This document shows, piece after piece, positions 1 to 12,400 of a DNA stretch of 64,000 nt. Source of the DNA: Bryum argenteum (lineage: Eukaryota > Streptophyta > Bryopsida > Bryales > Bryaceae); contig CM073322.1 in NCBI GenBank assembly GCA_037043015.1, positions 33,625,364 through 33,689,363 on the forward strand, in the 5' to 3' direction. Each line of letters opens with the position of its first letter. The first letter of the stretch is position 1. The notes beneath the pieces are model-generated. The model made no database searches and had not been told where the DNA came from. It saw only the letters and a program-made list of their open reading frames with translations. The translations under genes and the position numbers were made by a program.

Positions 1-116
1 ATATTTACTGAAACTCGAATCTACACAAATTTGTAAGACATCAGAGATGCTACATTACAATCGAATCATTGTGGGAGCTGCACAGACTACGTTACAAGGC
101 GATAGGCGGCGGGATC

Positions 117-1301
117 CTAGGCAGCGGCAACAGGCACTTGCAAGTTATTTCTCGCGATGGTGACGCCAACGCAAGCATCGACAAAATCAGAGTCCGCGAA
201 GTCCTCAGAGAAGATCTGCAGCCGGTCACCGAGGCCTTGCTTGAAAACCTCAGCCAGGAACAGACGGGCGTAGCCGCGGATGCGGTTGGTCACCGGCTTC
301 ACGCACAGCACCGGGCCCGTCACCTGCGGCGTGGCCGTATTCTCCACGCGGTAGAAGTAGGTCCGCTGATCGTTCGGCGGCTGCTTCTGCAAGTTGGTTA
401 TGTTGCCGGAAAATTTCGTCATCGGCAAGTCCGTGTCAATCCAGTTGTCCTTCAAGAAACCCGAGCTCCACAGCGGCGAGCCCGGTGATGGCGCCGCCAT
501 TTGCCTGCAGTGCAATGCATCTCACATTTAGCCAAATGTGCAATCAGGCCTGAATATGAATCTTAACGTCATCGAGCTTATGACTCTTAAGCGTATCGAA
601 AGTTTAAGGAACGCGTAATAATATGAAGGCTGGAATGAATTTGCATGAGACATAGATGTGTTTAAGTTTTTATTATTGAAAGGTGGATTTGGTGTCAGAT
701 TTTTGGAGCAGTAAAGTGCTTGCCTGGGTTTCCAGATGCAGAACACGCGCTTGGGGAGGAGTTCGATGAGCGGGCGGTCGAAGAAGCTGGCGTCCTGGGG
801 GATGAGATGATCCCCGAGCTGCTCAATGAGCCAGACATCGAACGCGGGCGGGTCTTGGTAGCTAAACTCCGTACGAATCTCAAGGATGACGATTTCGGAT
901 TTGGTTTCTGCGAGGAAGCGCTTGAGGTCGTTGATGACGACGTCCACGAGATAGGATTTAAGAATCCCGTGGCACACTTTGCGGTCTTGTTGCACGCGAA
1001 TGTCCAGCACGCGGATGCCGATGCAGAGCTGGTCGTACACGGACAGTTTCTGGCATTGCGCGAATGGGCGCGAGATGCCGGGCAAGCCGATCTTGTTGGT
1101 TGCGGAGTCGTGGGTCCCCGGCCACACCACGTCACGCACCTTCAAGTTCTGCAGCGGCAGCGTTGACATCCATTCCTTCGGATTGATGCAATGGAAATCG
1201 CTCCCCGGAAACGTCACCCCTCCCTCGTCCACGCTCACTTTCTCCTTCAGCTGCCGCTTCTCCCCTTTCACCAGCTTCTCCTTCGACACTTGCGCCCCCA
1301 T
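117..1301 (-). CDS. PI-PLC X-domain phosphodiesterase-like protein
   Basis: Two exons, complement(117..504, 724..1301), 321 aa. The first carries a PLC X-box with GTHDSAT (catalytic-type His near residue 62) and a second His in CHGIL near residue 108, the two general acid/base His positions of the X domain. The family cleaves phosphoinositides or related phosphodiesters; no Y, C2 or EF-hand region is seen, so this is the short PLCXD-like plant type and its substrate is unknown. The N-terminus MGAQVS fits an N-myristoylation site, suggesting membrane attachment (inference). The intron starts with GC (AG|GCAAGC) and ends TGCAG; the split AG|G codon restores KPRQM without a stop. ATG at 1301 is preferred because the longer reading frame begins only with TTG. 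A donor GTGAGT at 1423 and an acceptor just upstream of the ATG suggest a 5'UTR intron. Confidence 0.85.
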
Positions 1302-1429
1302 TGCACAATTCTGCAACACCCCACTCAATCAGATCCATACCGACAACACTCAAAAAAACTAGCTTTCTCCCCGAAATCCTCTTTCCATATTTTTGCTCCA
1401 AGAGAAAAACGAAGAACACTCACCCAAGT

Positions 1430-2145
1430 CGTCTACTTGAAAGAACTCTTGCACTTCGAAATGCCGAGGTTGAAAGTGGCAACAAGCCAAGTGAGGACTC
1501 CGTCACGCCTCGAACTGAACTGTGGACGACTCACCGTATCCCCAGAAAGCTTCCAAGTGCAGAAAATCAGCAAAGCCGGCCACCCGTCCCCACCAATGCT
1601 CGTCGATAAGAGAAAAAAATACGACGCACGAACTGCTGAATCTATCAAGCTCACGAGAGTACGAGAGTATCAAACTCATTACAAGTAAGGGAGTAGTTCA
1701 GAGTGGTGTCACTTTCCTCGTGCTCGTTTCATCGCTTAATCTATATATCACTGTACGATTGTGCGCATCTTTCCAGCGCATGCCTCACTGGCTGTTTTCG
1801 ATGGCAATAATATAAGAATTGGTACAGGCCACTTCGACTGCAGCTCGAATAGTAATAGCCAAGTGGCCAGTTTGAATATAGGACCTGACAACCAGGTGGC
1901 GGATAATCCCACTTTTCAGTTGTAGGTGGCAAGATGAGAGAGCGGCAGTTGGTAGTGTTCAGCGTCCACGTGGAAAGATAAATTTCAGTCCCTCCAAGCA
2001 AGCTTAGGCCAGCGTATCATAGTCGCTTCCGCGTCTTTTGCAATTCGTTGGAGTTTAGTGAATGCCAGCATTTGAGTTGGAGTTTCCGGTGAATGAAGGT
2101 TTTCAGCAAGTGAGTGTGTTGAATGGTGGCGGAGCGGAGCCCACA
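1430..2145. other. intergenic / divergent 5' regions
   Basis: This stretch lies between the divergent PLC-X and DUF3429 genes. It should hold both promoters and 5'UTRs. I see no coding exon with family similarity. A strong donor-like site (CAAGTGAGT) near 2109 could end a 5'UTR exon of the DUF3429 gene in an alternative model. Confidence 0.4.
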
Positions 2146-4339
2146 ATGAGGGCAGGAATTGCTGCAAGCAGAGCTCTCTTCAGCTCCTTGCATCGCTCAA
2201 TTGCGCTCAAACCCCAATTGCTCGAATCCTCCTCAATTCTCCTCCCCAAGTCGTCGTCGTCGTTGCGGCAAGAGTATCATGGGTTGGCAATCTTCCGGAA
2301 TGAGCATTCTGGAATGGCGTCGTCGTTTGGGCATCGCCGATCGCCCTTTCTTGGCTTCTCCGTAAGCGGCATCGATGGCGCCCCTTCAATGGGCTATTTC
2401 AAACCGACTGCGCAGAATCATGTAACTCCTGAACTCATTTAGGACATGGCCATTGCGGTGTTGCAAAATCAAATTTAGGCAGGTGCTCTTGACCTAATAG
2501 CAAGTTTGGTTGATGGCGAACTTTCACTGATTGAGTATTGACTGCTGATTCCTTTTCGTTCTTTTTAGGTCTTTCTTCAGGGGCATTCAACGCAAACTTC
2601 AAGGCCGACTTCTTCACTCAACCCATTAGACTTAAAAGCTTTGACGGAGCAGAAAGTGGCAAGTGTAACACCACCCGCAACGCCACTGCCACCTCCTACT
2701 GGCGTGGTATGCGTGATCAATCAGCCTGCGTTTTTTCTATGGACCAGAATCCTTCAAACTGGTTTAGTTAAGTGTGAATGTCAAGGTAGCATGCAGTTGT
2801 TTTAGGATCTCTGGCAGATTATCACATCCTTTGAAGATTTTTTGAAGTGACCTAATTTGAAGGTCGAGTGCAATTTCTTCGTCCAATCACGAATCTGATT
2901 ATTGGACCGGAGACGCATTGATTGTAAGCGTAAGATATTAATATTCTGGGCGCAGGGGAATACGTCGGAGACGCCGAAGTCGAAGAAATGGGGAGTAGTG
3001 ACGCAGATGTTTTTGGATTTTAGAGCTGTTCCAATCCCTGCGTTGATTCTAGGGATGGCAGGGCTTATTCCGTTTGTTGCATTAGCTCCCCCGCTTGCAC
3101 AAATGCTCCCATTACCTGTAAGCTCTCCAGCCTTTCGAATCTGTTACTCACTAGAAGATAGGTGATTGACGAGGCGGTGAGTCCATGCAGGCCCTTGTAG
3201 CTGCGCATCCCTCTGAGGCACAGGCATTGTACGGTGCATCGATTCTTTCATTTCTTGGTGCAATTCATTGGGGTCTAGCTATGGCTGACTATGCAGGTTG
3301 GTCCTCTACACTTTCAAAATTGAAGTCATTCTCGTAAGTTCTCTTTTGCTATTTTGCTCTAATCATGTTGGACTTCGCCGTTGGTTGCAGCTCCAGGCAA
3401 AGGTGGCGTTGCTAGTAAGATGTTAATGACAATGAGGTGAGATTTGTTCCAGTAATCGTAAGTCAGCTCTACTTAAATGGTTTCGATATCCTGCATCTTT
3501 GTGTGGTACTGCTTTGCATGTTAAGAGTTTATTTTTAGAAGCTGGCTTCTTCATGTAACTTGTGATCACTACACTGCTGGGTCATAATTAGTGTCGAGAA
3601 AGGTTGATGTTTATGTCAGTACCAAGGCAGGTATTTGGTAAAAAATCTGTTTACAATGGAACACTATCTATTAACCAAGTGATGTAAATCACAGGAAATT
3701 TTGTCACTATATATGTTTCTACAGTAAACAGTACACTTTTGTGGTGGGACACTAATTAATCCCAGCAGGGTAGTCAGGATTTCTATCAATTTTGGAAGTA
3801 TCCAAATTCGGTTTCTCATATGACGTTGATTTTGGAGCAGATATGTGTGGAGCGTGGTGCCCTCTCTTTTGAGTTGTACAGCTCTACTTCTGCCTGGAAG
3901 CGCCAAGTTTGCTCTTCTCATTTCCTCCCTTTGGATGGTAGTTTCACTGCAATTTAGCGCAGCTTCTGGAGTTTGAAGTTTCTTGTATGTTTAGCAATAT
4001 CAGAATGATGGTTGCTTCATTAAACGATGTCTTCTGTCACGCGTGCTTTGACCTAATCGTTCTTTTTTATTCTTGTTCTGCAAAGGTGCTTGGCATGGAC
4101 TTCCTCTTCGCAAGATTGAAACTGGTGCCACTATGGTATTCCTCTCACTCTGTTTCTCTTACTCGTGCTTTCAGAGATCTCAAGATGGAGGTTAGATAAT
4201 CCTTGAAAGTTTTGATTACTGACGAGATCATTGTGCTGATTTTTGCAGGTTTTTGTCTTTGAGGTGGCCGCTGACACTCGTTGCTTCAGTGAGCATGATA
4301 CCTTCAATTGCAGTCGCAGCAACCTGGGCCTATCCGTAG
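2146..4339 (+). CDS. DUF3429 / TMEM69-like multi-pass membrane protein
   Basis: Eight exons join in frame: 2146..2421, 2569..2706, 2956..3117, 3191..3296, 3391..3436, 3841..3937, 4086..4135, 4249..4339, giving 321 aa. The N-terminus (MRAGIAASRALFSSLHRS) is Arg/Ser-rich and looks like a mitochondrial presequence. A Pro/Thr-rich linker follows, then the DUF3429 core: IPALILGMAGLIPFVALA, the family signature YGASILSFLGAIHWGLAM, VPSLLSCTALLLP-type helices and a final LSLRWPLTLVASVSMIPS helix. DUF3429 proteins (bacterial, and TMEM69 in animals) have about five membrane helices and no assigned reaction. Exon phases were decisive: the family end LRWPLTL is reached only if exon 7 is read as VLGMDFLF and spliced after CTATG. 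An in-frame ATG at 2062 is a possible alternative start; 2146 is preferred because the presequence begins there. Confidence 0.82.
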
Positions 4340-5477
4340 GCTTTAGTAGTATGTAGCAACCTGGACCTTTTAGGTAGGCAGCAGTAATACGTAGTTCCTG
4401 ATGGTCGAAGGATCATTAAATCGCAATGTAAAGATTTCTCGCTGTGCAAATATCAGAGAACACTTTTGTATTCTCCGAGGTTATGGTAATAGTAATTTCT
4501 GTCAGTTGAGCCTCTATAATTAGTCTTTCGTAACAATGATTGCTACTGTAGATCCGACGTGGATTTCTGAAATTTCTGATGCCTAAAATTAACGAGAATG
4601 CTCGTTATCTCCTACCATTTCGGAGAGGCACTTTTGAAATAGAAGTAACCAGAAGCTTGAAATCCCGAAGCTTTGAGGTTTCTGACTTCTTCTTTTGTCT
4701 CCCTTCCAATGTTTGATGCTGATGTCGATTCCCGCTAGGAGACCTTCCCTTCGAGCTGCGAAAGTAAATGGCGGCTACATCCGATGATTGAATCCATCTT
4801 CGACCTGGTATGAAATCTTTACAACCGTCTCTCGTGCATCTTACCGAAACTTATTCTGATGTGTGGGAGGATTTCGATCTTTCGTTTGTGTGGGTGCTCC
4901 TCGTCGGCACTTTTGGTCGGTGCTTTTAGGTATCTTACCGACTCTTTCGTGATACTTGGAAGGATTCTGATCCTTCGTCTGTGTGGGTGCTCCCTCGTCG
5001 GTACTTTTGGTCGGTGATTCTAGGTTTTCACGAGAGCAGTATCGTAATGGAGAGATTCTCTTGAATCAGGACGTAGGATTCGGTATGCCAGTAAATCACA
5101 CAGTCAAACGATGTATCGGTATGCCGATCCAGCATCATTCGAATTGGGTGGTGTATGATGCGGCATATACACTTGTACTTGGTCTTGATTGAGAGCTCTT
5201 CTCAATGAGCGTTTCCTGTCGAGTTGCTCTGGTTCAGATCATCGGAAGTGCTTGAATATTGTCATACAGAACCTACATCAATATAATTTTACCCTGACGT
5301 AATTGATGTGACTGCTTGGAGTTGTAGAATTGCTCTGATCGACGATAATGTGGCAAATGTGCGAAATTATCAATCGGAGAAGTCCATGGTATTGAGGTTT
5401 ACAAGTGTCATCGAATTGCTGATTGTGGTCATGTGATTTAGGAACTGCAGGTACGGTTCTAGTTTGAGCTTTGCAAG
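4340..5477. other. intergenic region with a ~95-bp tandem duplication
   Basis: No coding exon recognised. It holds the 3' end of the DUF3429 transcript and the presumed promoter/5'UTR of the MLKL/U-box gene. Two diverged direct copies sit at about 4838-4930 and 4932-5025. They share CTTACCGA, TGTGTGGGTGCTC and CGTCGGYACTTTTGGTCGGTG. Confidence 0.5.
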
Positions 5478-7959
5478 ATGTCAGGGGTCGAAGTTGTTGA
5501 CGCAGCCGTCATACTTGCGAAGGTTCTTTACGGATTCAAGTGCAAGTATGACCTGCAGAAGGCGAACCAGCATGAAGTCAAGGAGCTTCAAGATTTTATT
5601 GAAGGGTTCGAGGCGCTGCTTCCAGATCTCCGACGCAGCTTCAGGAGATGCAAGGGCAGCCTCGCAGGGGAATCGGCCTTGAAGCAGCTAGGAAACGAGA
5701 TTAGTTACGCGACACGGACTATTCAGAGGTGGTCCACGAGTAATACCTTCTTCCAGATGCTCACTTCGTCGGAGAGGTTGAAAGAGATACAGAAAGTGCA
5801 CAGGAGTCTAATGATGGCCACACAAAAGCACCTGAGCGTCGCAAGCATTACAATGCTGTTGGACATCCGCGCAGACCAAGCCAACCTCACCTCAGATTTG
5901 AAGTCCCTGCTCATCAACGGCATGGCAGACATGTCCCAAGCCGTGGCCAGGGAGGTTCGCGCTGCAGCTTCGGAAGCAAGCCAGGGCGCTTACGGAGATG
6001 AGAAATTCTGGGCTGATGTGTTGGGAGCTTTAGAGGCGACTAATTGTGCACCCGAAGATGAGGAAATTCCAGACAGATTCTTGGACCCCATCCTCGCAGA
6101 TGTGATGGTGGATCCCATCCTTGCAAGCAACGGCATTACTTACTGTCGGTGGACTATCATCGATAACAACATGACCAGCGACCCTCACAATCCGAGCGAG
6201 GAGCTCACCATTTTGGGAGATAATGTGGGTTTGCGTAGTGAGCTGTTTGATAGATTTCCTGACCTGTCGCAAAAGTTTAGACAACGCCGTGACGAGTACA
6301 GGAGTGAGGCACTGTCGTTGGCAGCACGAGGTCTGCTTGCTGATGCCATGCTCGCCTTGCAACACGTTCTTCGATGGAATAGAAAGGATGCGGAAGCTTC
6401 GGCTGCTCTTGCTCGTGTGCAGACAGCGATGAAGGATGCCAAGTCCCGACAACCATCCAGAAAAGCGCCAGTAGCTTCACCGAAATCGGTACCTCCTGAA
6501 GCGAGTCCATCGGAGTGGGCTTTGGTGCCTGATTCTTTTACGCCAAGAACTGCGGTTGTGCCACAGGTGCGTTCGAAGCTTATGGCATCTCAAGTGTCCA
6601 GTATTGAGCGTCATGTTTGTGTAGGTCATGTGTGCACTTTGTTTGTTTAATTTTATATATCTTCAGACCAACGTAAGTGATATATTTCACTGATTCTGCT
6701 GCGATGAGATCTGGTCTCGTCTTGTTCACATTTTTCTCGTTATGATAAACTTATATGGGCATTTTAATATCACGAATCATTTGTCTTATATGGCTGTCAT
6801 CATCTGCACAATTGTTTTTGCTCATTAGTCTTTTATTATCGTCTGTAGAAGACGATGCAAGACTCTGGGGTGCAATCTTCTGCAAAGAGTGTACCGCCTA
6901 CAAAATTACGACGAAATATTACTGCAGGCGCAGTGGCTGCTGTTCAGGTACGAATCCATCAATACTCTGCCGAATCCTGAGTGATCTCCATATTACGTAG
7001 GATTTACTGTTCATTAATCTCAATGTCAAATTTCTGACTCAAATGACCGCGTCCAGCTCGATATGTAATACCTTAGCTCGTTCCGGTCAAAAAGTGATTA
7101 CCATTCTTATGTGCTGAAAAATGCGATTTCCATCTTGGACTTCTTAGAGTCGGCGAAGAATCTTCACTCGGTTATCGAATGTTGCATCGTTTTGTCTGTA
7201 TGAAGCAATATAGTGTGTGTTAAAATTGTTGGCCTGTTGAGGTTCTGATTCTCCGCACTTGTACAGGAAAAACCTGAAGCATCCAGAAGTAGGAGCTCGA
7301 TGAACCATCCCCCACAGCAAAGAGCACTTCAACCCGGACCTGAAAGAGGGCTCGCTCGCCCTTCTGCAAGGCCGCAGGGTCATCAGGCTCACCTCGGCGA
7401 AGAAAGACTTCCATCTTTTAAGCGTGGACAAAGCCTGCAAGAAAGCGAGAACTTCGGCTATGAATATCCTGCCCAAACTTCTGGTCACCGAAGACCACAG
7501 CAGTTCGCACCACCGGCTACTGAACGTCAGGGACCATCGCCCAGTCTCGAAGAACCCAAAGGCAGCGGCTCAAGTAAGTGGAAAGGAACTCTCGCACAGG
7601 CTGCTCTGGCAGCAGTAATACTACCAGTACCCCAATCCATGGTCAAGGGAGCCTACAAAGGAGTCGCCGCCTTATGCAAGAACCTGAAAGTTGGGTCCAA
7701 GACTAAAACAGCCGCGGAGCCTGCCCATGGCGGTGACAATAACCCAAGTGACTATTATGACGACAATTATGTTTATCCTGACGATTGGGAAGACTTTTAT
7801 GGGCATCATGGAACAGATTATGAAGGAGGTTACTCTCATGAGCACCCTTACGATTACCCTTACGATCAGACTCCTGCTCGTGCTCCACAGTATGTGTACT
7901 CCGATTGTTCATCGGAGGAGGCCCTCCGTCGTCACTTAGCAGCTAGGAAGCATTCATGA
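5478..7959 (+). CDS. MLKL/HeLo-like N-domain plus degenerate U-box protein
   Basis: Three exons (5478..6566, 6849..6947, 7267..7959), all phase 0, 626 aa. Residues ~1-160 form a long amphipathic helical bundle starting MSGVEVVDAAVILAKVL, with the layout of MLKL-NTD/HeLo and RPW8-CC four-helix domains. Residues ~200-260 resemble a U-box: FLDPILADVMVDPILASNG then ITYCRWTIID, matching the F-x-x-P-I/M-x-D-P-V pattern, but the usual PITNLPL segment is replaced by DPHNPSEELTILGD. A TPR-like helical pair (RSEALSLAARGLLADAMLAL) follows, then a disordered Ser/Pro region, a weakly hydrophobic stretch (AQAALAAVILPVPQSMV) and an acidic Tyr/His-rich tail (DYYDDNYVYPDDWEDFYGHH). E3-ligase or cell-death roles are inference from fold likeness only; the function is not known. 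Ends in LAARKHS. Confidence 0.8.
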
Positions 7960-9299
7960 GGGAGAATCAAATTCCAAGAAGGATCCACAGGGATCAATCC
8001 ATATATGATACACAGGCACACTCGCCCAAGTTTCCTTCCAACGGATTCTTTTGTTTTTTATTCACACCCACCTCCATGTCCATTGATGTATAATCTTAGA
8101 ATCCCTTTACTTGCCTGCAAAACAACACTATCTGGATACTGCTTTAGGTTATGACTTCGGCAATTTATTTGTGAAATTCTAAACAAAACTCCCTGCAAAG
8201 CCCAAAAGGTTGTCTTACAGTTGGACCACAATTCTTAGATTGTTTCATTTGAATATGAACATGAAGGGCGTTCAATCGAGAGCCCTCACTCTCAATCGAG
8301 AGCCTTCTTGAATATGAAGTGCCTTGAACTTGAGGGCTATGCTTAAAGGTGATGGCACTTTCCATTTGGGACCTCACTTAACATGATGGTGTTTTGTGTC
8401 TCACGATGCCCTTGGATATAAAAGTCTCTTAACCCGTAAAGGTGAGTGAGGCCCAAATTGGTTCGATTTGACTTTCGTCAACCTCTGAGTTACTATATTT
8501 AGATCGCATGAGGTTGGAACCTTTTCCAAGTAGGAGAGATTTTCCACACTTTATCGAAGATTCATCTCATGCTTCAATATTCCTTATAGTGTAGGAGATA
8601 TTCACGGTCAAAGTTTTAAGCACTATTTGAAATATGCCCAAACTGCGGTATATGCTCATTCATACTCAAATATGCCTCAAATTGATTAAATCGTAGGAAC
8701 TGCAAAAATTCACCAATAATTGAGATTTTACTTTTTTCCAAGTTTTGTTTTTTGTACTTATGAAATTGGTAGTAAGGCATAATCTTATTGTTTAGATTTC
8801 AATCCAATAATTTTTTTACATGCCTTTAAATTGTTAAAATGGGCCATTTAATTTGAATTTCAGCATATTTCCATGTGAGTAATCAAGCATTTCTATAGGT
8901 TTTATAGGACGTATGAGGGTATAAGTTGCATAGACGTGTTTCCAACTCACCTAGGAAAAAGAATGTGAAAAGCCTCATATCAAGTTTCTTACAAAAAATT
9001 GTTTATTCGGCCCTCAAAACATTATTTTTCCATTCTACAACATCATGATCTCACAAATGGTGAGGAATTTGAATCTAAGATTTAATATACATGTACATGT
9101 ACAAATTAGGTATTAGATCCTAAGGTTACTTACTTCAAAACTTGTCAAAAATCTGAAATTTGCATCTTGCATCAAAAAAGAGTAGATTTGAGGGTTTTTG
9201 GCTATTTTCAAGCTGCTCACCTTTGGAGATTAATATAAATAGGAGCTCTCCAGACTTTTTGAGTTGCAAAACGGGCCAAGAGAACCAAATGAATACATA
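7960..9299. other. AT-rich intergenic DNA, no gene seen
   Basis: The 3'UTR of the preceding gene is followed by AT-rich sequence. A short repeat, CAATCGAGAGCC, occurs twice near 8274-8306. No ORF has family motifs, and I see no terminal repeats within it. Confidence 0.5.
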
Positions 9300-9411
9300 T
9301 CTATATTACAATACAGGAGGCTTTGTCTCACACGACGGTTCCGCGCTGGAATCCGTCGTCGAGATTTAGGCAATCCACGTTGAACGTGCTCAACGGCACG
9401 GGTCCCACTAG
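9300..9411 (+). mobile_element. 112-bp non-autonomous Helitron (deletion derivative)
   Basis: Begins TCTATATTACAATACAGG and ends GGTCCCACTAG. A terminal hairpin (CGTGC-TCAACG-GCACG) lies about 10 bp before the CTAG. The flanks are A (9299) and T (9412), the A/T target rule of plant Helitrons. There is no target duplication and no TIR. The whole element is made of the two ends of the 1,642-bp Helitron at 12581-14222, fused and in the opposite orientation. A second internal hairpin (ACGACGGTTCC/GGAATCCGTCGT) lies around 9332-9360. Confidence 0.8.
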
Positions 9412-12400
9412 TTTTGATACAATGTGGAAATGGAAATGCAGACACTTATTCAGGGATGGAAGGAGTGATTTTTTGAAAAAATTGAATCAATTATGTAAGA
9501 GTAGGTTCAAGTAGTGGCAAGCTAAAGTTGGCACATTGGTGCCAAATAATATATTGAAATATAAAATTAATTCATCCCACTAAAAATAATATTGTTTCAA
9601 ATTAGATTTCTAATCAATATGATAACTTTCTAAAAGTTCTGGCCAACCTTGACATGCTCGACAAGTACAATATGTAAGGTGGGAGCACCCATACCCAATT
9701 ATTCTCCATATGCGTGCCCTATGTGCCCTATAAATGCACCCCCTCATCTACATGCACAACTTCACCAATTATTGTGTAGACATATAAATTTTTTAGGCTA
9801 GTCTCAACACGAGGCAATCATTGATTAGTGTTGTGTAAATAAGAACTCATACTGCAAGTTACTGCATGCTACTAGAATCATCCAAAACTCATAGTTAAGC
9901 ATCCTCAGTCGGGTTGTTTTGGCCCACGCCAACGGTAACTGGCGGGGGCAGCATCTCACGGCGCGGGCCAGTGGGCACGCTTTCCTGCCCGTTACCAAGC
10001 GGCTCCCTCTAAACCAGCTCCCGCTCTCATCACATTTTTTCTCTTTGCCGTGAGAAAGAGTCCTCTCTGTAGAGCCGCTCGCTTTCCCGATCCAGGTGGC
10101 TGCATGCGAAGTGGAAGTCCATGTGTGGGTGTTTGGTTGATTACTTAGTTTGGAAACAATGCGAGAAAGCTTTGCTCGCACTATGGCAACCAGTTCTAGA
10201 CTTCAGTGTTTCTTTTCAACCAAATCAGCCATTTTTTAGGTCAGCTTACATTGCTCAAATGTTTATATTGCATATTTTTACATTGCTCAAATGTTGATTC
10301 GTAGTCGACTTTACCAATTATTTAATGCTTTTGGTTAGAATGTGTCGCGGTCACACCATTTGAGGATCATGGACCTATTCCCTTATTTTTCTCTCACTCT
10401 GACCGAAGCGGCTAGGGAGCTGCATGTCTCGCAGTCGACTTTGAAGAAGGATGTCGAGGTTTGGGAGTGAAGCGCTGGCCTGGTCGCAGTGTATGCATAC
10501 TATAGACCAATCTTGAAAGCAAGTGAATTTACTCTCTAAACGACACATAAACCTTTCTAAACGACACATAAACCTTTCCAAACGAATAACTATTGTACTA
10601 GTGTAATCTTGGGTTTTGTTTTCTATTCAAAAATCCACTTACATTTTGGCACCGCTGCCGGGATAAGGTTGTGGCTGTTGGCGACTAAAACGCAAGCAAA
10701 GAGATTTTTCAATACAAGTTCATAATCTTGGTTAAATAGTTTTTAAAGTAAGATTTCGAAATTGTAGAAATGTAACATCTTTTGTGAATTCCAAACTCAA
10801 ACAAGAGTGACATGATAATTTCTTGAATAGATTTATTTTTTTAAAAGTTACCTTGACCAATTTGACCCAACTTGTAAGAATTGACAATTAGAATTTCTTT
10901 AAAAGTGTAGAATATACCCTAGATAAAACCAGTTTAAAATAAAATTTTATAATTAATTATTTTCTCGCCAAAATACCATATGAGAGATAATGGTATATAT
11001 CTATTTCCATGGAAAATACCTGAACAATTAATTGACTATTATTTAGACCCTTACCTGCTTGCAGCCTTGCATAGACTATAAGAGGAGCTATTTTGGACAT
11101 GGATTTCATTTAAGTGGCATACACATAAATAACCTTGAACTTAAAAATAATATTGACAAACTACCTTCAGATATAAAAAGAATTATTTTGAGTAAAATCT
11201 GGGATGATGGAAGACCTATAAAGGGAATAGTAGTAAAAGAATGGAAATTACATCTAAGCTTTTTCCTCCATTATCTTTTTGTTCAATACGGTAAATTGAA
11301 AGAGATAATTCGTCCCAGATGAGAGAAGATCCCATATTTTCACCTACGGACCAATTAATCCTTCCGTTACACCGTTAATACTATAATTTATGTGTAGTGA
11401 AAAACAAGTACCCATGAGTCCTTCATTTTCATTACTTTGTCCCATAAATACAACTTTAAACATATACAGACAACAAATCAAAATCTGTCTGTGTGGCTTC
11501 CTTGAAATGTTTCCTGAAGATCAAAAATCATTTAAAGAAGTTTTGCAGAAAATTTAGAGAGAAGTAAGATATAAGGAAAGAAATTTGAAAATAGAAACTA
11601 GAACTTATTTAAGTCCTAGAACTGCACCACCACAGAGGGTAACATCAACACAGAGCTTACAATCACAAATAATCTTGGGATAAGTTCAACATTGGAATCA
11701 GAAAAGAGTAAACCAGTACAAAATTTATCCCCAATAACTTTTATCTTGGGAAGAAGTTGCTAATTCTGCATTAAGTTCACAAGGGGTATAACTCCTGTTG
11801 ATTCTTCATTCCCTAAACCACCAAATTTAAATTTTGATTCTATCGATACCTCATCTGAACCTACATTAGAATATTTGAAGGAAACATAGATTCAACCCAT
11901 TCAAGTAAATAGAGAAGGGGGTTAATATCCCCATTTGAAGGATCCTCTTCAAATTTAGAAGATCCAGAATTATTTTTTTACCCGGAAACTATTTCCAATC
12001 AATTTGCTTTAGATCATGAATTAAACCAAATAGACACTGATCTTGAAACAAATTATTCGTATTCTGAAATTGTTCTATACTTTAAGGGATGCCTTTTAAC
12101 TTGGTTTTGACTATTAGCCTTTATTGAAAGTTTACAAGAACGTCTAAAATAATTAGAATGATGGAGAGAGTGTAGATAACTACAACTAAGATTGCCCTAC
12201 TGCGTGTGCCTCCTACACATTCCAACTCAAATAACATCGAAAAAGTCATGCTCACAGAAAATGCATCACGAAACTTATTCAAACAAGAACAACATTACAA
12301 AATTTGATCACTCATCACGTTTGCCCGAGTAGGACAATGGGTGAAGCTATGCTTATTGTTCAAATTTCCCCTTGTCCGGTGGCCATCGGAATATTAGCAT

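Noticed and set aside
11059..11322. 87-codon frame as a retroelement protein
   Set aside because: No recognisable gag or pol motif; kept only as part of a decayed region.
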